A stretch of 46,136 nt of DNA, taken from a virus. Of the stretch, positions 19,937 to 28,379 are shown one piece after another. The stretch is from positions 1 through 46,136 of IMG/VR virus record IMGVR_UViG_3300020195_000045; one strand, 5' to 3'. Position 1 is the stretch's first letter, and each line of letters starts with the position of its first letter. The position numbers and the translations under genes are program-made. The notes under the pieces are model-generated. The model was given only the letters and a program-made list of their open reading frames with translations, searched no databases and was not told the origin of the DNA.

Positions 19937-21753
19937 CGCGCTCAAATTTCGACGCCGTGCTTCGTCGGCTCGCAGAGCCCGGCTGGTACGGTCTCGACAC
20001 AGAGACGACGGGACTCTCCCCATACAAGGGAGATCGACCTTTCGCCGTCATCATCGCGCAGGACCAGGAAGCCTGGTACTTCAATCTGCAACCATATCCG
20101 AACATGCCGCCCGACGAGTGGCTGTTGCAAGGGCACCTGGACGAACTACAGAAAGACGTCCTCTCACAGACGTCCCACTCCTGGTACATCCACAACGCCA
20201 AGTTTGATATGCATCACCTGGGGCAGCTGGGTCTGTCGATGGCCGGCGAGATTTACTGTACCTACGGGCACGCGCGGCTGATCCACAACGATCTCTTTGG
20301 ATACGGCCTCGACGCCTGCGCCGAACGTTGGCTAGGCGAACGCAAGTCCGACGCTGTCAAAGACTACATGGACGAGCACAAGCTTTTCGCGCAGAAGCCC
20401 GCGACGGAGGGTAAGAAAGAGAAGCGCAAAAACTACTGCTTCTGGAAAGTCCCGCTCGACGTCATGCAGCCCTACGGCGAGCAGGACACCAAGCTACACT
20501 GGCGCCTTGGCGAGTGGATGCGCGCCCATATCGCTGCCCTCGACGCGACCCGTAACACCAACATGCCGCCCCTGGCGCAGGTCGAAGCGAACGAAACGAC
20601 GCTGACCAGGACGCTTTTCGAGATCGAGCGTGTGGGTATCCAGATTGACCGCGCCTACACTGAGCGCGCGCTGACCCAGGAAAGCGCGGTGTACCAGAAC
20701 GCTACGGCGACCTTTAAGCAGCTCGTCGGCTTCGACTTTGAGGACTCGCCGACGTGCATCGGTAAGGTGTTCAAGCAAATCGGTATCGAGCCACCACGCG
20801 GGCCGTCGAAGCGCATCCTGACCAACGCCGACGTGCTCGCGCAAGTAGAGCACCCTGCAATCAAGTCGATCCTCGATTACCGCCGTAGCCACAAGCTCAC
20901 AGGCACCTATTACTCCAACTTCCTGGCCATGGCTGACGCGGACGGCGTGTTACATCCCGACTTCCATCAGAACGGCGCGAAGACCGGGCGCCAGTCGTGT
21001 CGTGACCCAAACCTCCAAAACCTCCCCCGTCTCGACGAGGACGCTGACGACACCGTTGCCCAGGTCCGCCGCTGCTTCACACCGCGCGAGGGTTTCGTCT
21101 TCTTCGCACCCGACTACGATCAGATCGAGTACCGGGTCATGCTCTGCTACGCCGACGAAACGGAGGTGATCGCCGCCGTGCTCGCTGGCCTGGACGTCCA
21201 CTCGGCAACCGCTGAGATCCTGGGGATTGGCCGCTACGATGCGAAGCAGATCAATTTCATGCTGATCTACGGTGGCGGCGACGGGAAGCTGGCCGCGATG
21301 CTCCGCTGTACTGTCCAGGAGGCCAAGTCAAAGCGCCTCCACTACTTCGCCAAGCTCCCGAAGATTGCGAGCTTCGTGCAGAGGGTCCGCGCCAAGGCGA
21401 GCGACACGCTGACACTCTTCAATTGGTACGGGCGCAGATATACGTTCGCCCATCCTGACATGACCTACACGACGGCACCAAACTGGCTTATCCAAGGCGG
21501 CTGTGCCGAGGTACTAAAGATCGCCCTCAACCGCTGCCTGGCGTTCCTACAAGCCAGGAAGGCGCGCTCACGGATCGTGCTGAATGTCCACGACGAGATC
21601 GTTTTTGAGATCCACCACGCAGAGTTCGAGCTGGCCCCGCTGCTGGTCGAGATCATGGAGGCAGCCTACGTGCCGCGCCAGCTCACGCTGACTGCCGGCC
21701 CGAGCTGGTCGGCCAAAAGCCTCGCGGACAAGATCAAGGGGTTCCCGTGCTAG
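19927..21753 (+). CDS. Family A DNA polymerase with 3'-5' exonuclease domain
   Basis: 608 residues, GTG start with GGAGGTAGGGAA upstream. N-terminal exonuclease: Exo I WYGLDTETTGL, Exo II WYIHNAKFDMHHL, Exo III-like MQPYGEQDTKLHWRL. Polymerase motif A DYDQIEYR at about 396, O-helix RYDAKQINFMLIYGGG with Lys440, Phe444 and Tyr448, motif C NVHDEIVFEI at about 553-562. There is no 5' nuclease domain, as usual in phages. Phe sits at the E. coli 762 equivalent, linked in viral surveys to fast, virulent phages. It replicates the phage genome with the SF3 helicase and prim-pol. Confidence 0.96.
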   Translation: MLVTRSNFDAVLRRLAEPGWYGLDTETTGLSPYKGDRPFAVIIAQDQEAWYFNLQPYPNMPPDEWLLQGHLDELQKDVLSQTSHSWYIHNAKFDMHHLGQLGLSMAGEIYCTYGHARLIHNDLFGYGLDACAERWLGERKSDAVKDYMDEHKLFAQKPATEGKKEKRKNYCFWKVPLDVMQPYGEQDTKLHWRLGEWMRAHIAALDATRNTNMPPLAQVEANETTLTRTLFEIERVGIQIDRAYTERALTQESAVYQNATATFKQLVGFDFEDSPTCIGKVFKQIGIEPPRGPSKRILTNADVLAQVEHPAIKSILDYRRSHKLTGTYYSNFLAMADADGVLHPDFHQNGAKTGRQSCRDPNLQNLPRLDEDADDTVAQVRRCFTPREGFVFFAPDYDQIEYRVMLCYADETEVIAAVLAGLDVHSATAEILGIGRYDAKQINFMLIYGGGDGKLAAMLRCTVQEAKSKRLHYFAKLPKIASFVQRVRAKASDTLTLFNWYGRRYTFAHPDMTYTTAPNWLIQGGCAEVLKIALNRCLAFLQARKARSRIVLNVHDEIVFEIHHAEFELAPLLVEIMEAAYVPRQLTLTAGPSWSAKSLADKIKGFPC

Positions 21754-21788
21754 CCTTGAGGGATACCCTCAATCGTAGGAGTCCCGCT

Positions 21789-22049
21789 GTGAGTGACAAA
21801 AAGCGCCCTGGGAGCCTCGTGGCCTTGTCAGCCGGCCCGACGCCAAACCCGGAAGTCCAACGGCTTCTGGCGCGCGCTAGCGAGCTGGCGGCCACGGGCC
21901 AGATTCAGAGTATCGCGCTCGTCTACACATGTGAGGATGGGAGCGTCAGGAACGCGTTCCACGCACGCCCTGACATGACGGTTGCGCTCTTGGGGTGTCT
22001 CGAAGTGGCGAAGCAGCGCATCATCTATCACACCGTGGAACTTGATTGA
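21789..22049 (+). CDS. Small hypothetical protein (GTG start)
   Basis: 86 residues from GTG 21789, AGGAG seven bases upstream; an upstream GTG at 21747 overlaps the polymerase but has no site. ELAATGQIQSIALVYTCEDG and VRNAFHARPDMTVALLGCLE suggest a small alpha/beta domain. The pattern recalls short proteins found beside phage polymerases, without known function. Confidence 0.6.
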   Translation: MSDKKRPGSLVALSAGPTPNPEVQRLLARASELAATGQIQSIALVYTCEDGSVRNAFHARPDMTVALLGCLEVAKQRIIYHTVELD

Positions 22050-22050
22050 C

Positions 22051-22350
22051 ATGCAGCCAGAAACCCGGTTCAAGGTCCAGGTCCTGAAAGACCTGCGAAT
22101 GATTCCCCGGTCATGGTGGGTCAAGGTGCAGCAGGTCGCTCTGGTCGGGACGCCAGACATCCTGGGTTGCATCGGCCGGCGCTTCGTCGCGCTGGAGCTG
22201 AAGCGCGCTGCAACCGAGGCGCCCGACCCCATGCAGCTCTACAATCTGAATCTGATCGTGGATTGCGGGGGCCTGGCGATGTCGGCGAACCCGGACAGTT
22301 GGCCTGGCATCCGTGATTACCTCCGGGGCCTGGCCATCGCCGCCGTTTAA
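22051..22350 (+). CDS. VRR-NUC domain nuclease
   Basis: 99 residues from ATG 22051. GTPDILGCIGRRFVALELKRAA gives the D...ExK of PD-(D/E)xK nucleases in the VRR-NUC arrangement (GxPD...ELK), with an N-terminal E...Q helix and a C-terminal GGLAMSAN segment. Stand-alone phage VRR-NUC proteins cut branched DNA and act like Holliday-junction resolvases before packaging. Last gene of the plus arm; its TAA lies in a GTTTAAAC palindrome. Confidence 0.85.
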   Translation: MQPETRFKVQVLKDLRMIPRSWWVKVQQVALVGTPDILGCIGRRFVALELKRAATEAPDPMQLYNLNLIVDCGGLAMSANPDSWPGIRDYLRGLAIAAV

Positions 22351-22352
22351 AC
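22345..22352. repeat. GTTTAAAC palindrome, copy 8
   Basis: CGTTTAAACG containing the TAA stop of the VRR-NUC gene, 24 bases before a terminator hairpin. Confidence 0.95.
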
Positions 22353-22375
22353 GAGGTGCCACTGCCAATGGGTGG

Positions 22376-22403
22376 GAAGCACGCGCAGCTCAGCGCGTGC
22401 TTC
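22376..22403. terminator. Bidirectional terminator between convergent arms
   Basis: Perfect 11-bp stem GAAGCACGCGC / GCGCGTGCTTC with a six-base loop, where the plus replication arm meets the minus late operon. The last minus-strand gene has its TGA inside the loop. T-runs are poor (TTCTTCG). Confidence 0.7.
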
Positions 22404-22656
22404 TTCGTTGGGTAGGCTTCAGTGACTGAAGTTGCAGCGAGTGGTCTAAGAGGAGTTCGTCGCGGCGGGTGTTCTGTGATTCCTGGCGTACCTGCTTCTC
22501 AATGACTGTGCCGACTCTCTCGTTCAATATTACGACACTGCCGTTGAGATGCCAAAGAACGCCGACCAGCGCAGAAGACGCGGCGCCAAAGAGCACGGTG
22601 ACGACGCCAACCAGTTGCCAGAACGCTTTTTGGATGAACTCTGTGGTTTCAGACAT
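22390..22656 (-). CDS. XhlA-like small membrane protein (holin-complex candidate)
   Basis: 88 residues. One hydrophobic helix (about 12-33, FWQLVGVVTVLFGAASSALVG), then LNERVGTVIEKQVRQESQ, a coil-forming soluble tail with a basic C terminus. This layout resembles haemolysin XhlA-type proteins, which work with holins, though XhlA usually has the helix at its C terminus. Last gene of the late operon, so expression is late. It is one of four lysis-helper candidates, none next to the endolysin. Confidence 0.6.
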   Translation of the reverse strand: MSETTEFIQKAFWQLVGVVTVLFGAASSALVGVLWHLNGSVVILNERVGTVIEKQVRQESQNTRRDELLLDHSLQLQSLKPTQRRSTR

Positions 22657-22702
22657 GGCCGGAAGCCTCCCGGTCTTGGTGGGGTTTGTCCCCTAAATCA
22701 TA

Positions 22703-22741
22703 CACCAAAAACAGAGCCCCCAGGGCCGAAGCCCTGGGGGG
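22703..22741 (-). terminator. Terminator with UUCG tetraloop
   Basis: On the minus strand CCCCCAGGGC-TTCG-GCCCTGGGGG, then CTCTGTTTTTGG. It lies between the 126-residue gene and the last late gene, so the final gene may depend on read-through. Confidence 0.85.
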
Positions 22742-22799
22742 TGTACGGAGGAGACAACCGCAGAGCCAAGCGAAACTGCGGACTGTCACGTTGTGGAGG

Positions 22800-23180
22800 T
22801 TACGCCGCGACGGTGCGACGGAACGGGACGGCGGTGCCGCCAGGAAGGAAGATACCGATCGCCTGGATGGCCAGAAGCAGGTATCCGATGCCGGCCTCAA
22901 CGATCTCTTCGTGGGTCTTCAGGGAGGACGGGAGGACGAACACCTGAGCGAAGAGTGCCGACAGCTCTTCGCGCTCAGCGTCGTCCAGGTCCTTCGACTC
23001 AGGAAGCAGCTCCAGATAGCTGACGGCCTTGAGTTTCTTGAGCGCGACGAGCACGCCGCGCAGATGCCGCACGTCGCCAATCGTCACGTCGCCGTCTTCG
23101 AAAATGAGCCCGCCCACGGTGGCGGCTTGGCCGAGTGCTGCCGTCAAAAGTGTGAGGTTCACTACGCCGAGCTTTGCCAT
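22800..23180 (-). CDS. Late hypothetical protein, membrane-associated
   Basis: 126 residues from ATG 23180, AAGGAG eight bases upstream. An N-terminal hydrophobic stretch (VVNLTLLTAALGQAATVGGL) precedes a charged central helix with EREELSALFAQVFVLPSS. A second hydrophobic stretch (AGIGYLLLAIQAIGIFLPGG) lies near the C terminus. It could be a holin-like or tail-tip helper protein. Not recognised. Confidence 0.6.
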   Translation of the reverse strand: MAKLGVVNLTLLTAALGQAATVGGLIFEDGDVTIGDVRHLRGVLVALKKLKAVSYLELLPESKDLDDAEREELSALFAQVFVLPSSLKTHEEIVEAGIGYLLLAIQAIGIFLPGGTAVPFRRTVAA

Positions 23181-23224
23181 GATTCTTGTCTCCTTCGTAG
23201 CACGCTGGATTGCGCGCATTTGTT

Positions 23225-23278
23225 TCAGTTACAGAAGCTGACGGTTACGGCGTGACCGTTCATGGCGGGCCTCTTCAT
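23225..23278 (-). CDS. Possible 17-residue peptide after the fibre gene
   Basis: MKRPAMNGHAVTVSFCN, its ATG overlapping the fibre stop (ATGA). Tiny but translationally coupled; real expression is unproven. Confidence 0.25.
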   Translation of the reverse strand: MKRPAMNGHAVTVSFCN

Positions 23279-24948
23279 GGAGCTGTTGTCGTATGTACCC
23301 AGGTGACACCAGTCCCGGTCATGTCCAGGTATTTGTAGCGAACAGTCCCCGCGTCATTGAATTGGAAAATCAGTTTGTCGCCCTTCACGTAGACGCGCCC
23401 CTCGCTCCCCGACGTCGGGTTTGCCGGCGTTGCCGATTGCTCCTGAAGCGTCACGGCGCCGGAGACGCCGGCCGCAAACACGCCTGCTGGCGCGAGCCCC
23501 GGCGCCGTGCTCGTCGCGAGGCCGAAGGCGACGGGTTGACCGCCTGAGAACTTCTTGACGCGCCACCTGTTGTTAGTTGGCCACCCAATGCCCACGGCGC
23601 CGTAGGTACTGTTGTTCCAGGCATACGTGCCGAATGCCACATCAACTTGCGTTGTCGAGCCCGAAACACGACCCAAGCGCATCCCGTAAGAAACCACGTT
23701 TTGAACCATGTAGGAGCCAATATCTGCGCCGGTGTCTGCCGCGACGACAGGAAGCCAGGGATTACCGGCGCCGCTCGGTTGGTACTCAAGAATGAGGGTA
23801 TCGGTCGATTGTATCGGTGTCTGAAACTGCACCCGGCGCACGCCGGCAGCAGTAATCGCATACATCTGAGCTCCGCCGGGTCCATAACCAAACAGCGCCG
23901 TGTCATTTCCCGTGGTGGCGGTCGAAGTATTGAACGCGTATTCAACCTGGTTATCACCAAGCGCGGTGCCGCCGGCCCACTCGGCGATGGGGATTGTATA
24001 GTTCAAATGGACGAAGTCACCAGCGCCGAAGGTGAACGGCGCGGCATTCGAGACAACTCCGATGTTGCCCGTGCTCTCGCTGTTGACGACGTTGACGGTA
24101 GTCGTGGACACGTACCCGACCGCAGCGCTGTAGTAGAGAGCCACGCTATCCTTGAGCGCGGCCGATCCTAAAACCGTTGTCGCCGTCGTCGCCGGCAGCT
24201 TCGTCGTGTCTGTCGTGAGGCCGGTAGGATTGTTGACCGTCAGGTCGGACGCCGTCGGTGCGCCACTGGTTGCCACCTGCACCTGGATCTGAGCAGAGTC
24301 ACCCACGCGGCGGTAGCGCCCAGCGTAGGTCGTGTTTGCGACCCAAGACCCAGTCGGCGTGAACGTGATCCACTCACCGACCTGCGATACCATTGCAGGC
24401 GCACCGGCCATACCAACAAAAGCGTTGTCCAGATAAACAACGGCAGCGTTAGCGCCCGCGCTAACACGCAGCGCCATCGTCCCCGATGTTGGGCAGACGA
24501 ACCGCACCGGGTACGTCTGCGTCCATGCTGCCGCTGTGGTGAGCGCGACGGAGCCGAGCACGGCGGAGCCGTCCCAGACCTGCAAGGTCAGGTTGGAGTC
24601 CCCGCCTTTGTACCAAACGGAGGCATAGCACATCGACGAGCCCGACGTGAGCCCGGTGGGCACCGCCACGGCCGAGCTGGTCAGCGTCTCAGCCGCCGCC
24701 GTTGCGTCCCAAGCTCCCGACGAACGCCCGAAACCGACGTTTGCGGCCGGCGTGGTGGTAAGCACCAGGGTCGAGCTTCCTGTCTTCGTCCACTTGGTGA
24801 GGCCGGCCTCAAAGCCGGGATTGACTACGGTTTGGATCGGACCCAGGAAGGGCTTTTGCTGCTCAGAGAATTGGCCGGAAGCGTGCGGCGAGAACACCGC
24901 GAGCAGTCCGAGCAGGGTAATCAGGCACCGTTTAAACGTCATCGTCAT
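23275..24948 (-). CDS. Tail fibre / receptor-binding protein with N-terminal signal peptide
   Basis: 557 residues. The N terminus MTMTFKRCLITLLGLLAVFS then PHASG reads as a Sec signal peptide, which is odd for a structural protein assembled in the cytoplasm. A carbohydrate-binding-module-like domain follows (VVNPGFEAGLTKWTKTGSS ... VVYLDNAFVG, about 35-180). Beta-rich Thr/Ala/Val repeats make up the rest, with a C-terminal EGRVYVKGDKLIFQFND segment. Its place at the end of the tail genes and the domain type suggest host recognition. A GTTTAAAC copy encodes codons 5-6 (FK) at its start. Confidence 0.7.
   Translation of the reverse strand: MTMTFKRCLITLLGLLAVFSPHASGQFSEQQKPFLGPIQTVVNPGFEAGLTKWTKTGSSTLVLTTTPAANVGFGRSSGAWDATAAAETLTSSAVAVPTGLTSGSSMCYASVWYKGGDSNLTLQVWDGSAVLGSVALTTAAAWTQTYPVRFVCPTSGTMALRVSAGANAAVVYLDNAFVGMAGAPAMVSQVGEWITFTPTGSWVANTTYAGRYRRVGDSAQIQVQVATSGAPTASDLTVNNPTGLTTDTTKLPATTATTVLGSAALKDSVALYYSAAVGYVSTTTVNVVNSESTGNIGVVSNAAPFTFGAGDFVHLNYTIPIAEWAGGTALGDNQVEYAFNTSTATTGNDTALFGYGPGGAQMYAITAAGVRRVQFQTPIQSTDTLILEYQPSGAGNPWLPVVAADTGADIGSYMVQNVVSYGMRLGRVSGSTTQVDVAFGTYAWNNSTYGAVGIGWPTNNRWRVKKFSGGQPVAFGLATSTAPGLAPAGVFAAGVSGAVTLQEQSATPANPTSGSEGRVYVKGDKLIFQFNDAGTVRYKYLDMTGTGVTWVHTTTAP
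24930..24937. repeat. GTTTAAAC palindrome, copy 9
   Basis: CGTTTAAACG inside codons 4-7 of the fibre gene (TFKR), next to its start. Confidence 0.95.
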
Positions 24949-24971
24949 TGCACTATCCTCCGTGGATTGGT

Positions 24972-26150
24972 TTAGGAAAGTTTGGGTTCCGTGGCGCTCG
25001 GAATGAACCGCACATCATCGGTGTCCGTGTCGCCGGCGTCCGCGTAGCTGCGGGTCAGGTCGATCTTCAGAAGGTCCCCGGCGGTGACGGCCACACCGTT
25101 GACCAGGCCCGTCGCGCCGGTCAGCTCAAACTGGACCCGGCGCATCATAGAGGCCACCGTGTTGACGAGAGCTGCTGGCTCGTAGGCGTTCTGGTTCGCG
25201 ACTGACGTGATGGCGTCCAGGTTCTTCCGGACGAGGCTCGTCGTCGTCTTCATGCGCCAGCCGGTTGCTGCTGTGGGCGAGTAGAAGGCCAGGAAAAGGG
25301 ATATCTGCTTGCCTGTGACGTAGCCGTTCGGCACCATGAAGAAGACCGTGGTGCGCGCGTCAACGTCGGTCGGGAAGAGGAACACGACTTCCCCGTTTTC
25401 CTCGGACTCGACAGCACCGTCTGCGCTCTTGTTGGTCCAGCGCATCCCGCCGCCGCCACCGCCGCCGCCCGTCAGCGCGGTGTCGATCTCAAGCATCATC
25501 TGGTCGAGTGTGCGCTCAGCCGCCGCCGTCAACTTCGTGAAGCCGAGGGTGGAGAGAAGGATCTTCCCGGCGACGGGCATGATGGCGCGCTCGTCGGTGA
25601 CGCCGGCAATGCCGAGGCCCGTGGCCGCAGTGATCGCCAGGGCCGCAATCCGGATGTATCCAGCCGGGGTCGCCGGAGCGGCTGGCGAGCCGGCAGCCGT
25701 GCCGGCGACGACCAGAACGTCGGCATCCCAATCGGTTTCAAGCACCAGGGTTTCGTTGGTGACGACACCCGTGGTAGGCGCCTTGTACTTCCGGATACCG
25801 CTGGCGCTCGTTGCACGGTTGGAGCGTATGCAGACGATGTCAATGCGCGCCAGGGTAGCATGGGCGCCGTCGAGATCCGCTGTTACCGCCGCCGCGTTGT
25901 AGATCAACCGCTTCTGAGGCTCAGGTGTCACCTGAGTAGCGTCTTCCTGAAAGCCAACACCGGCAGCCACGGAAATCTGCGTGCCGCTCAGGCGCGAGAC
26001 GAGGAAGCCAGAGCCAAAGAAGCGGTCTGTTTTGAGTTGCAGCATCTCGTAAAAGACGCGGTCAAAAAGCATCCGCTCCACACCAGCCGGGATCTTGTTT
26101 AGATCCCCGAAGGTAATTTCCATCCCGTCTGCGTAATTGCGTCTTGGCAT
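24972..26150 (-). CDS. Baseplate-attached fibre protein
   Basis: 392 residues from ATG 26150. The N-terminal 150 residues (MPRRNYADGMEITFGDLNKI ... ISVAAGVGFQEDATQ) have the layout of proteins that join fibres to the baseplate after the I gene. VTDERAIM is a common fibre signature. An eight-Gly hinge then leads to a beta-rich C-terminal half (VFLFPTDVDARTTVFFMVPN). It most likely forms the base of the fibre, with the next gene as the tip. Confidence 0.65.
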   Translation of the reverse strand: MPRRNYADGMEITFGDLNKIPAGVERMLFDRVFYEMLQLKTDRFFGSGFLVSRLSGTQISVAAGVGFQEDATQVTPEPQKRLIYNAAAVTADLDGAHATLARIDIVCIRSNRATSASGIRKYKAPTTGVVTNETLVLETDWDADVLVVAGTAAGSPAAPATPAGYIRIAALAITAATGLGIAGVTDERAIMPVAGKILLSTLGFTKLTAAAERTLDQMMLEIDTALTGGGGGGGGMRWTNKSADGAVESEENGEVVFLFPTDVDARTTVFFMVPNGYVTGKQISLFLAFYSPTAATGWRMKTTTSLVRKNLDAITSVANQNAYEPAALVNTVASMMRRVQFELTGATGLVNGVAVTAGDLLKIDLTRSYADAGDTDTDDVRFIPSATEPKLS

Positions 26151-26157
26151 TTGTCGG

Positions 26158-26781
26158 TCACTCCAAAAGTTCGATGATGCGGTACATGGTCCCCAGCGCC
26201 TTGTTGTCGCCCACAATTTTCAGAATCAGCGTGAACACCCGGTCAAGCGACTCCGCTGTACCGATGAAGTCTTCACGGTCGGCGAAATACTCGCGGTCGC
26301 AGTAGGAGAACGGCGCGTGGGTCTGCTTATCGACGACAACCGAAAAGGTATTCGTCGCGGGCAGGGAGAGGAAGAGCGCGGCGCGGTTGCAGAAGTATTC
26401 ACGGTCCAGGAAAGGGGTCGAATCAAAGTCTTCCTGGATACGCGCGGTACCGGCGACGAGCACCTTGTTGATGAACAAAATCAGGTCAGGAACGTTTGAC
26501 TGGTTGAAGAGGTTTTGGACGCGCAGCCGGTAGTCTGCGTCGATCTCTTCCGTCAAGCGGTCCACACGACGCTCACCGCCGTGCGTGTCGAGCACACCGA
26601 GGTTGGCGACGAGTATGCGCGTGTCATCAACATGGTCTTGCACCATTACCTGTGACTCAGCCACCGCCTGCGCCAGCGCCTGGAAATACGCTTGGACATA
26701 CGCTTCCTTTGCCCACACCCACGACGGCACCATGGTCTTGATCTTGGCGTACCACTGCGCTTTTGTGAGTTGCATTGCCAC
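26158..26781 (-). CDS. Baseplate I-like / tail wedge protein
   Basis: 207 residues; GTG 26781 directly follows the J gene, with ATG 26775 as the alternative. YVQAYFQALAQAVAESQVMV, ERRVDRLTEEIDADYRLRVQ and the later LDREYFCNRAALF / CDREYFADREDF pair suggest a two-domain wedge protein. Position after the J-like gene is the standard I (YmfQ/DUF2313) place. The sequence itself is divergent, so the call is mainly positional. Confidence 0.65.
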   Translation of the reverse strand: MAMQLTKAQWYAKIKTMVPSWVWAKEAYVQAYFQALAQAVAESQVMVQDHVDDTRILVANLGVLDTHGGERRVDRLTEEIDADYRLRVQNLFNQSNVPDLILFINKVLVAGTARIQEDFDSTPFLDREYFCNRAALFLSLPATNTFSVVVDKQTHAPFSYCDREYFADREDFIGTAESLDRVFTLILKIVGDNKALGTMYRIIELLE

Positions 26782-27975
26782 TTAGACGATCTCCACCGTG
26801 CCGGGGATCAACTTTTCATTGGCTGCTGCATCGACGTCGCCGACTGGCGTAGCGTGCGTGAAGGTCGTGATGTCGTTGGTTCCGGCTGGTCCCCACACAG
26901 CGAGGATCGCCGCCGCTGCCGTCGAGCGCACGAAGTCGGTCCCAATGCCGAGATCTTGGATGTAATCGGACATCGTAGATTCAATCGGTGCCGGGTTGGC
27001 TGATAGCGCAGCGAAGTTGGGGCCGGCGGGGTTGAGCGTGATCGCTGCCGTCCAGTCCACTTCCTGAGCGATGGCAGCGAGCACTTCCACCAGGACGCCG
27101 GCAGCGCGCACCAGGTCAATCGCGTCCTGTGTGTCATCGACGAGCGTCGAACTGGCTGCACCGTTGACATCAGCAATGTAGATCTTGGCGTAGGGTATCC
27201 GGAAGTAGTCCGCACCGACGACAGGAAGGCTCGTGCCGATGTCATACTCAATGGCCACAATCTGATTCTCGATGGCCGTTGCCGTGGTGACGCCGGGCAC
27301 CGTCAGGGCTTTGGCTTGGAGAGCTGAGAGGGTCGCGCCCTTGAGCGACTGGAGCAGGCTCCGGATCGTTCCCCGGTACGTGGCGTCCAGCTCGGCATCC
27401 TCGCCGCCCGACATGGCAGCAGCGTTGGTGACGACCACGCTCGAATCGGTCAGCGTCGTGCCAATGGTCACGATCTTCGCAGCGAGCACGTTACCGGCGG
27501 CGCCGGCCGTCTCAGCGGCGACGGTGGCATTGATCGTTAGGATGCCGATGTCCAGCTCTACATCGGCGAGCGTTACGAATCTGGTCTTGACGCCCGAAGC
27601 GTTGGCTGCCGTCTCGACAACGGTCCCCGCTGCGATCGTGCAAAGCCCCGCCGTTGCGGCTGCGCGTGAGAAGGTGACGGTGCCACCCGACTTAGACGCC
27701 GCCGGCCGCGCGAACGCATCCCCGAAGTGATCCACGGCAAGGGTCTGGAGATCATCGGCGCCGCCAGTCACTTCCGGGCCGTGCGCGGAGTCGAAGAAGG
27801 TTTTGGAGAATTCATCGGCGGCGAGCAGTGACACGGTGGATAGGAGCTGCGCGGTAACGCCAGCCATGATGTCAATGACGGAGCCCTCCGACGTATCGGT
27901 CAGGGTCGCCTGGACGCTTTGCAGCTCCGTAATGAACATGTCGTAAAACTGCTGACGGCTAATGATTTCCGCCAT
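26782..27975 (-). CDS. Baseplate J-like wedge protein
   Basis: 397 residues. The run AEIISRQQFYDMFITELQSV, SVIDIMAGVTAQLLSTVSLL, DHFGDAFARPAASKSGGTVTFSR and AETAGAAGNVLAAKI follows the classic J / gp47-like pattern, including the R.AA..S.G.V.F strand and the G..GNV.A. turn. Later GGEDAELDATYRGTIRSLLQ and TATAIEN continue it. It forms the wedge of a contractile-tail baseplate between the gp25-like and I-like proteins. Start overlaps the gp25-like stop. Confidence 0.88.
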   Translation of the reverse strand: MAEIISRQQFYDMFITELQSVQATLTDTSEGSVIDIMAGVTAQLLSTVSLLAADEFSKTFFDSAHGPEVTGGADDLQTLAVDHFGDAFARPAASKSGGTVTFSRAAATAGLCTIAAGTVVETAANASGVKTRFVTLADVELDIGILTINATVAAETAGAAGNVLAAKIVTIGTTLTDSSVVVTNAAAMSGGEDAELDATYRGTIRSLLQSLKGATLSALQAKALTVPGVTTATAIENQIVAIEYDIGTSLPVVGADYFRIPYAKIYIADVNGAASSTLVDDTQDAIDLVRAAGVLVEVLAAIAQEVDWTAAITLNPAGPNFAALSANPAPIESTMSDYIQDLGIGTDFVRSTAAAAILAVWGPAGTNDITTFTHATPVGDVDAAANEKLIPGTVEIV

Positions 27976-28379
27976 TAGATGGATACCTCGCTGAAGGGTT
28001 CAAGCGTGAACACGGTTTCGCCGATGCCCACTGCTAGAACTTTGACAATGACTGTGATGCGTCCTGGCGTAGCGTCGTCGGATTCGACCGACAGCGCAAC
28101 AACTTTCGTGACGCGCGGGTCTTGCGGAAGCTGCTGCGCCAGGCGGTTGGCGAGCTGGCGCTTGACCGAAAGTGTCATGGGCGCGTTCTGCATTTCGAGC
28201 AGACCACACCCATAGAGCGGTCGGTGAACGAGCGAGCCAGGAACCGTCAGGATGCGCCGGAGGATGGCGTTCCTGAGATTGGCAAGCCCTGACACTGTGG
28301 CAATGTCCCCGGTGTCGGACACGCCGAGATCGTCGGTGAAGGAAATATCTGTCATAAGCACTTCGTCGATGGAAGCCAT
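27975..28379 (-). CDS. gp25-like (W) baseplate protein
   Basis: 134 residues. DISFTDDLGVSDTGDIATVSGLANLRNAILRRILTVPGSLVHRPLYG matches the gp25/lysozyme-like wedge family (nLrnaI.rRL.T..G.l...p.YG). It nucleates the sheath end at the baseplate. Overlaps its neighbours by single bases on both sides, typical for this module. Confidence 0.85.
   Translation of the reverse strand: MASIDEVLMTDISFTDDLGVSDTGDIATVSGLANLRNAILRRILTVPGSLVHRPLYGCGLLEMQNAPMTLSVKRQLANRLAQQLPQDPRVTKVVALSVESDDATPGRITVIVKVLAVGIGETVFTLEPFSEVSI

Noticed and set aside
18956-20023. 355-codon minus-strand open frame
   Set aside because: Antisense to the SSB-like gene; low-complexity Arg/Leu composition, crosses a strong terminator and two real genes.
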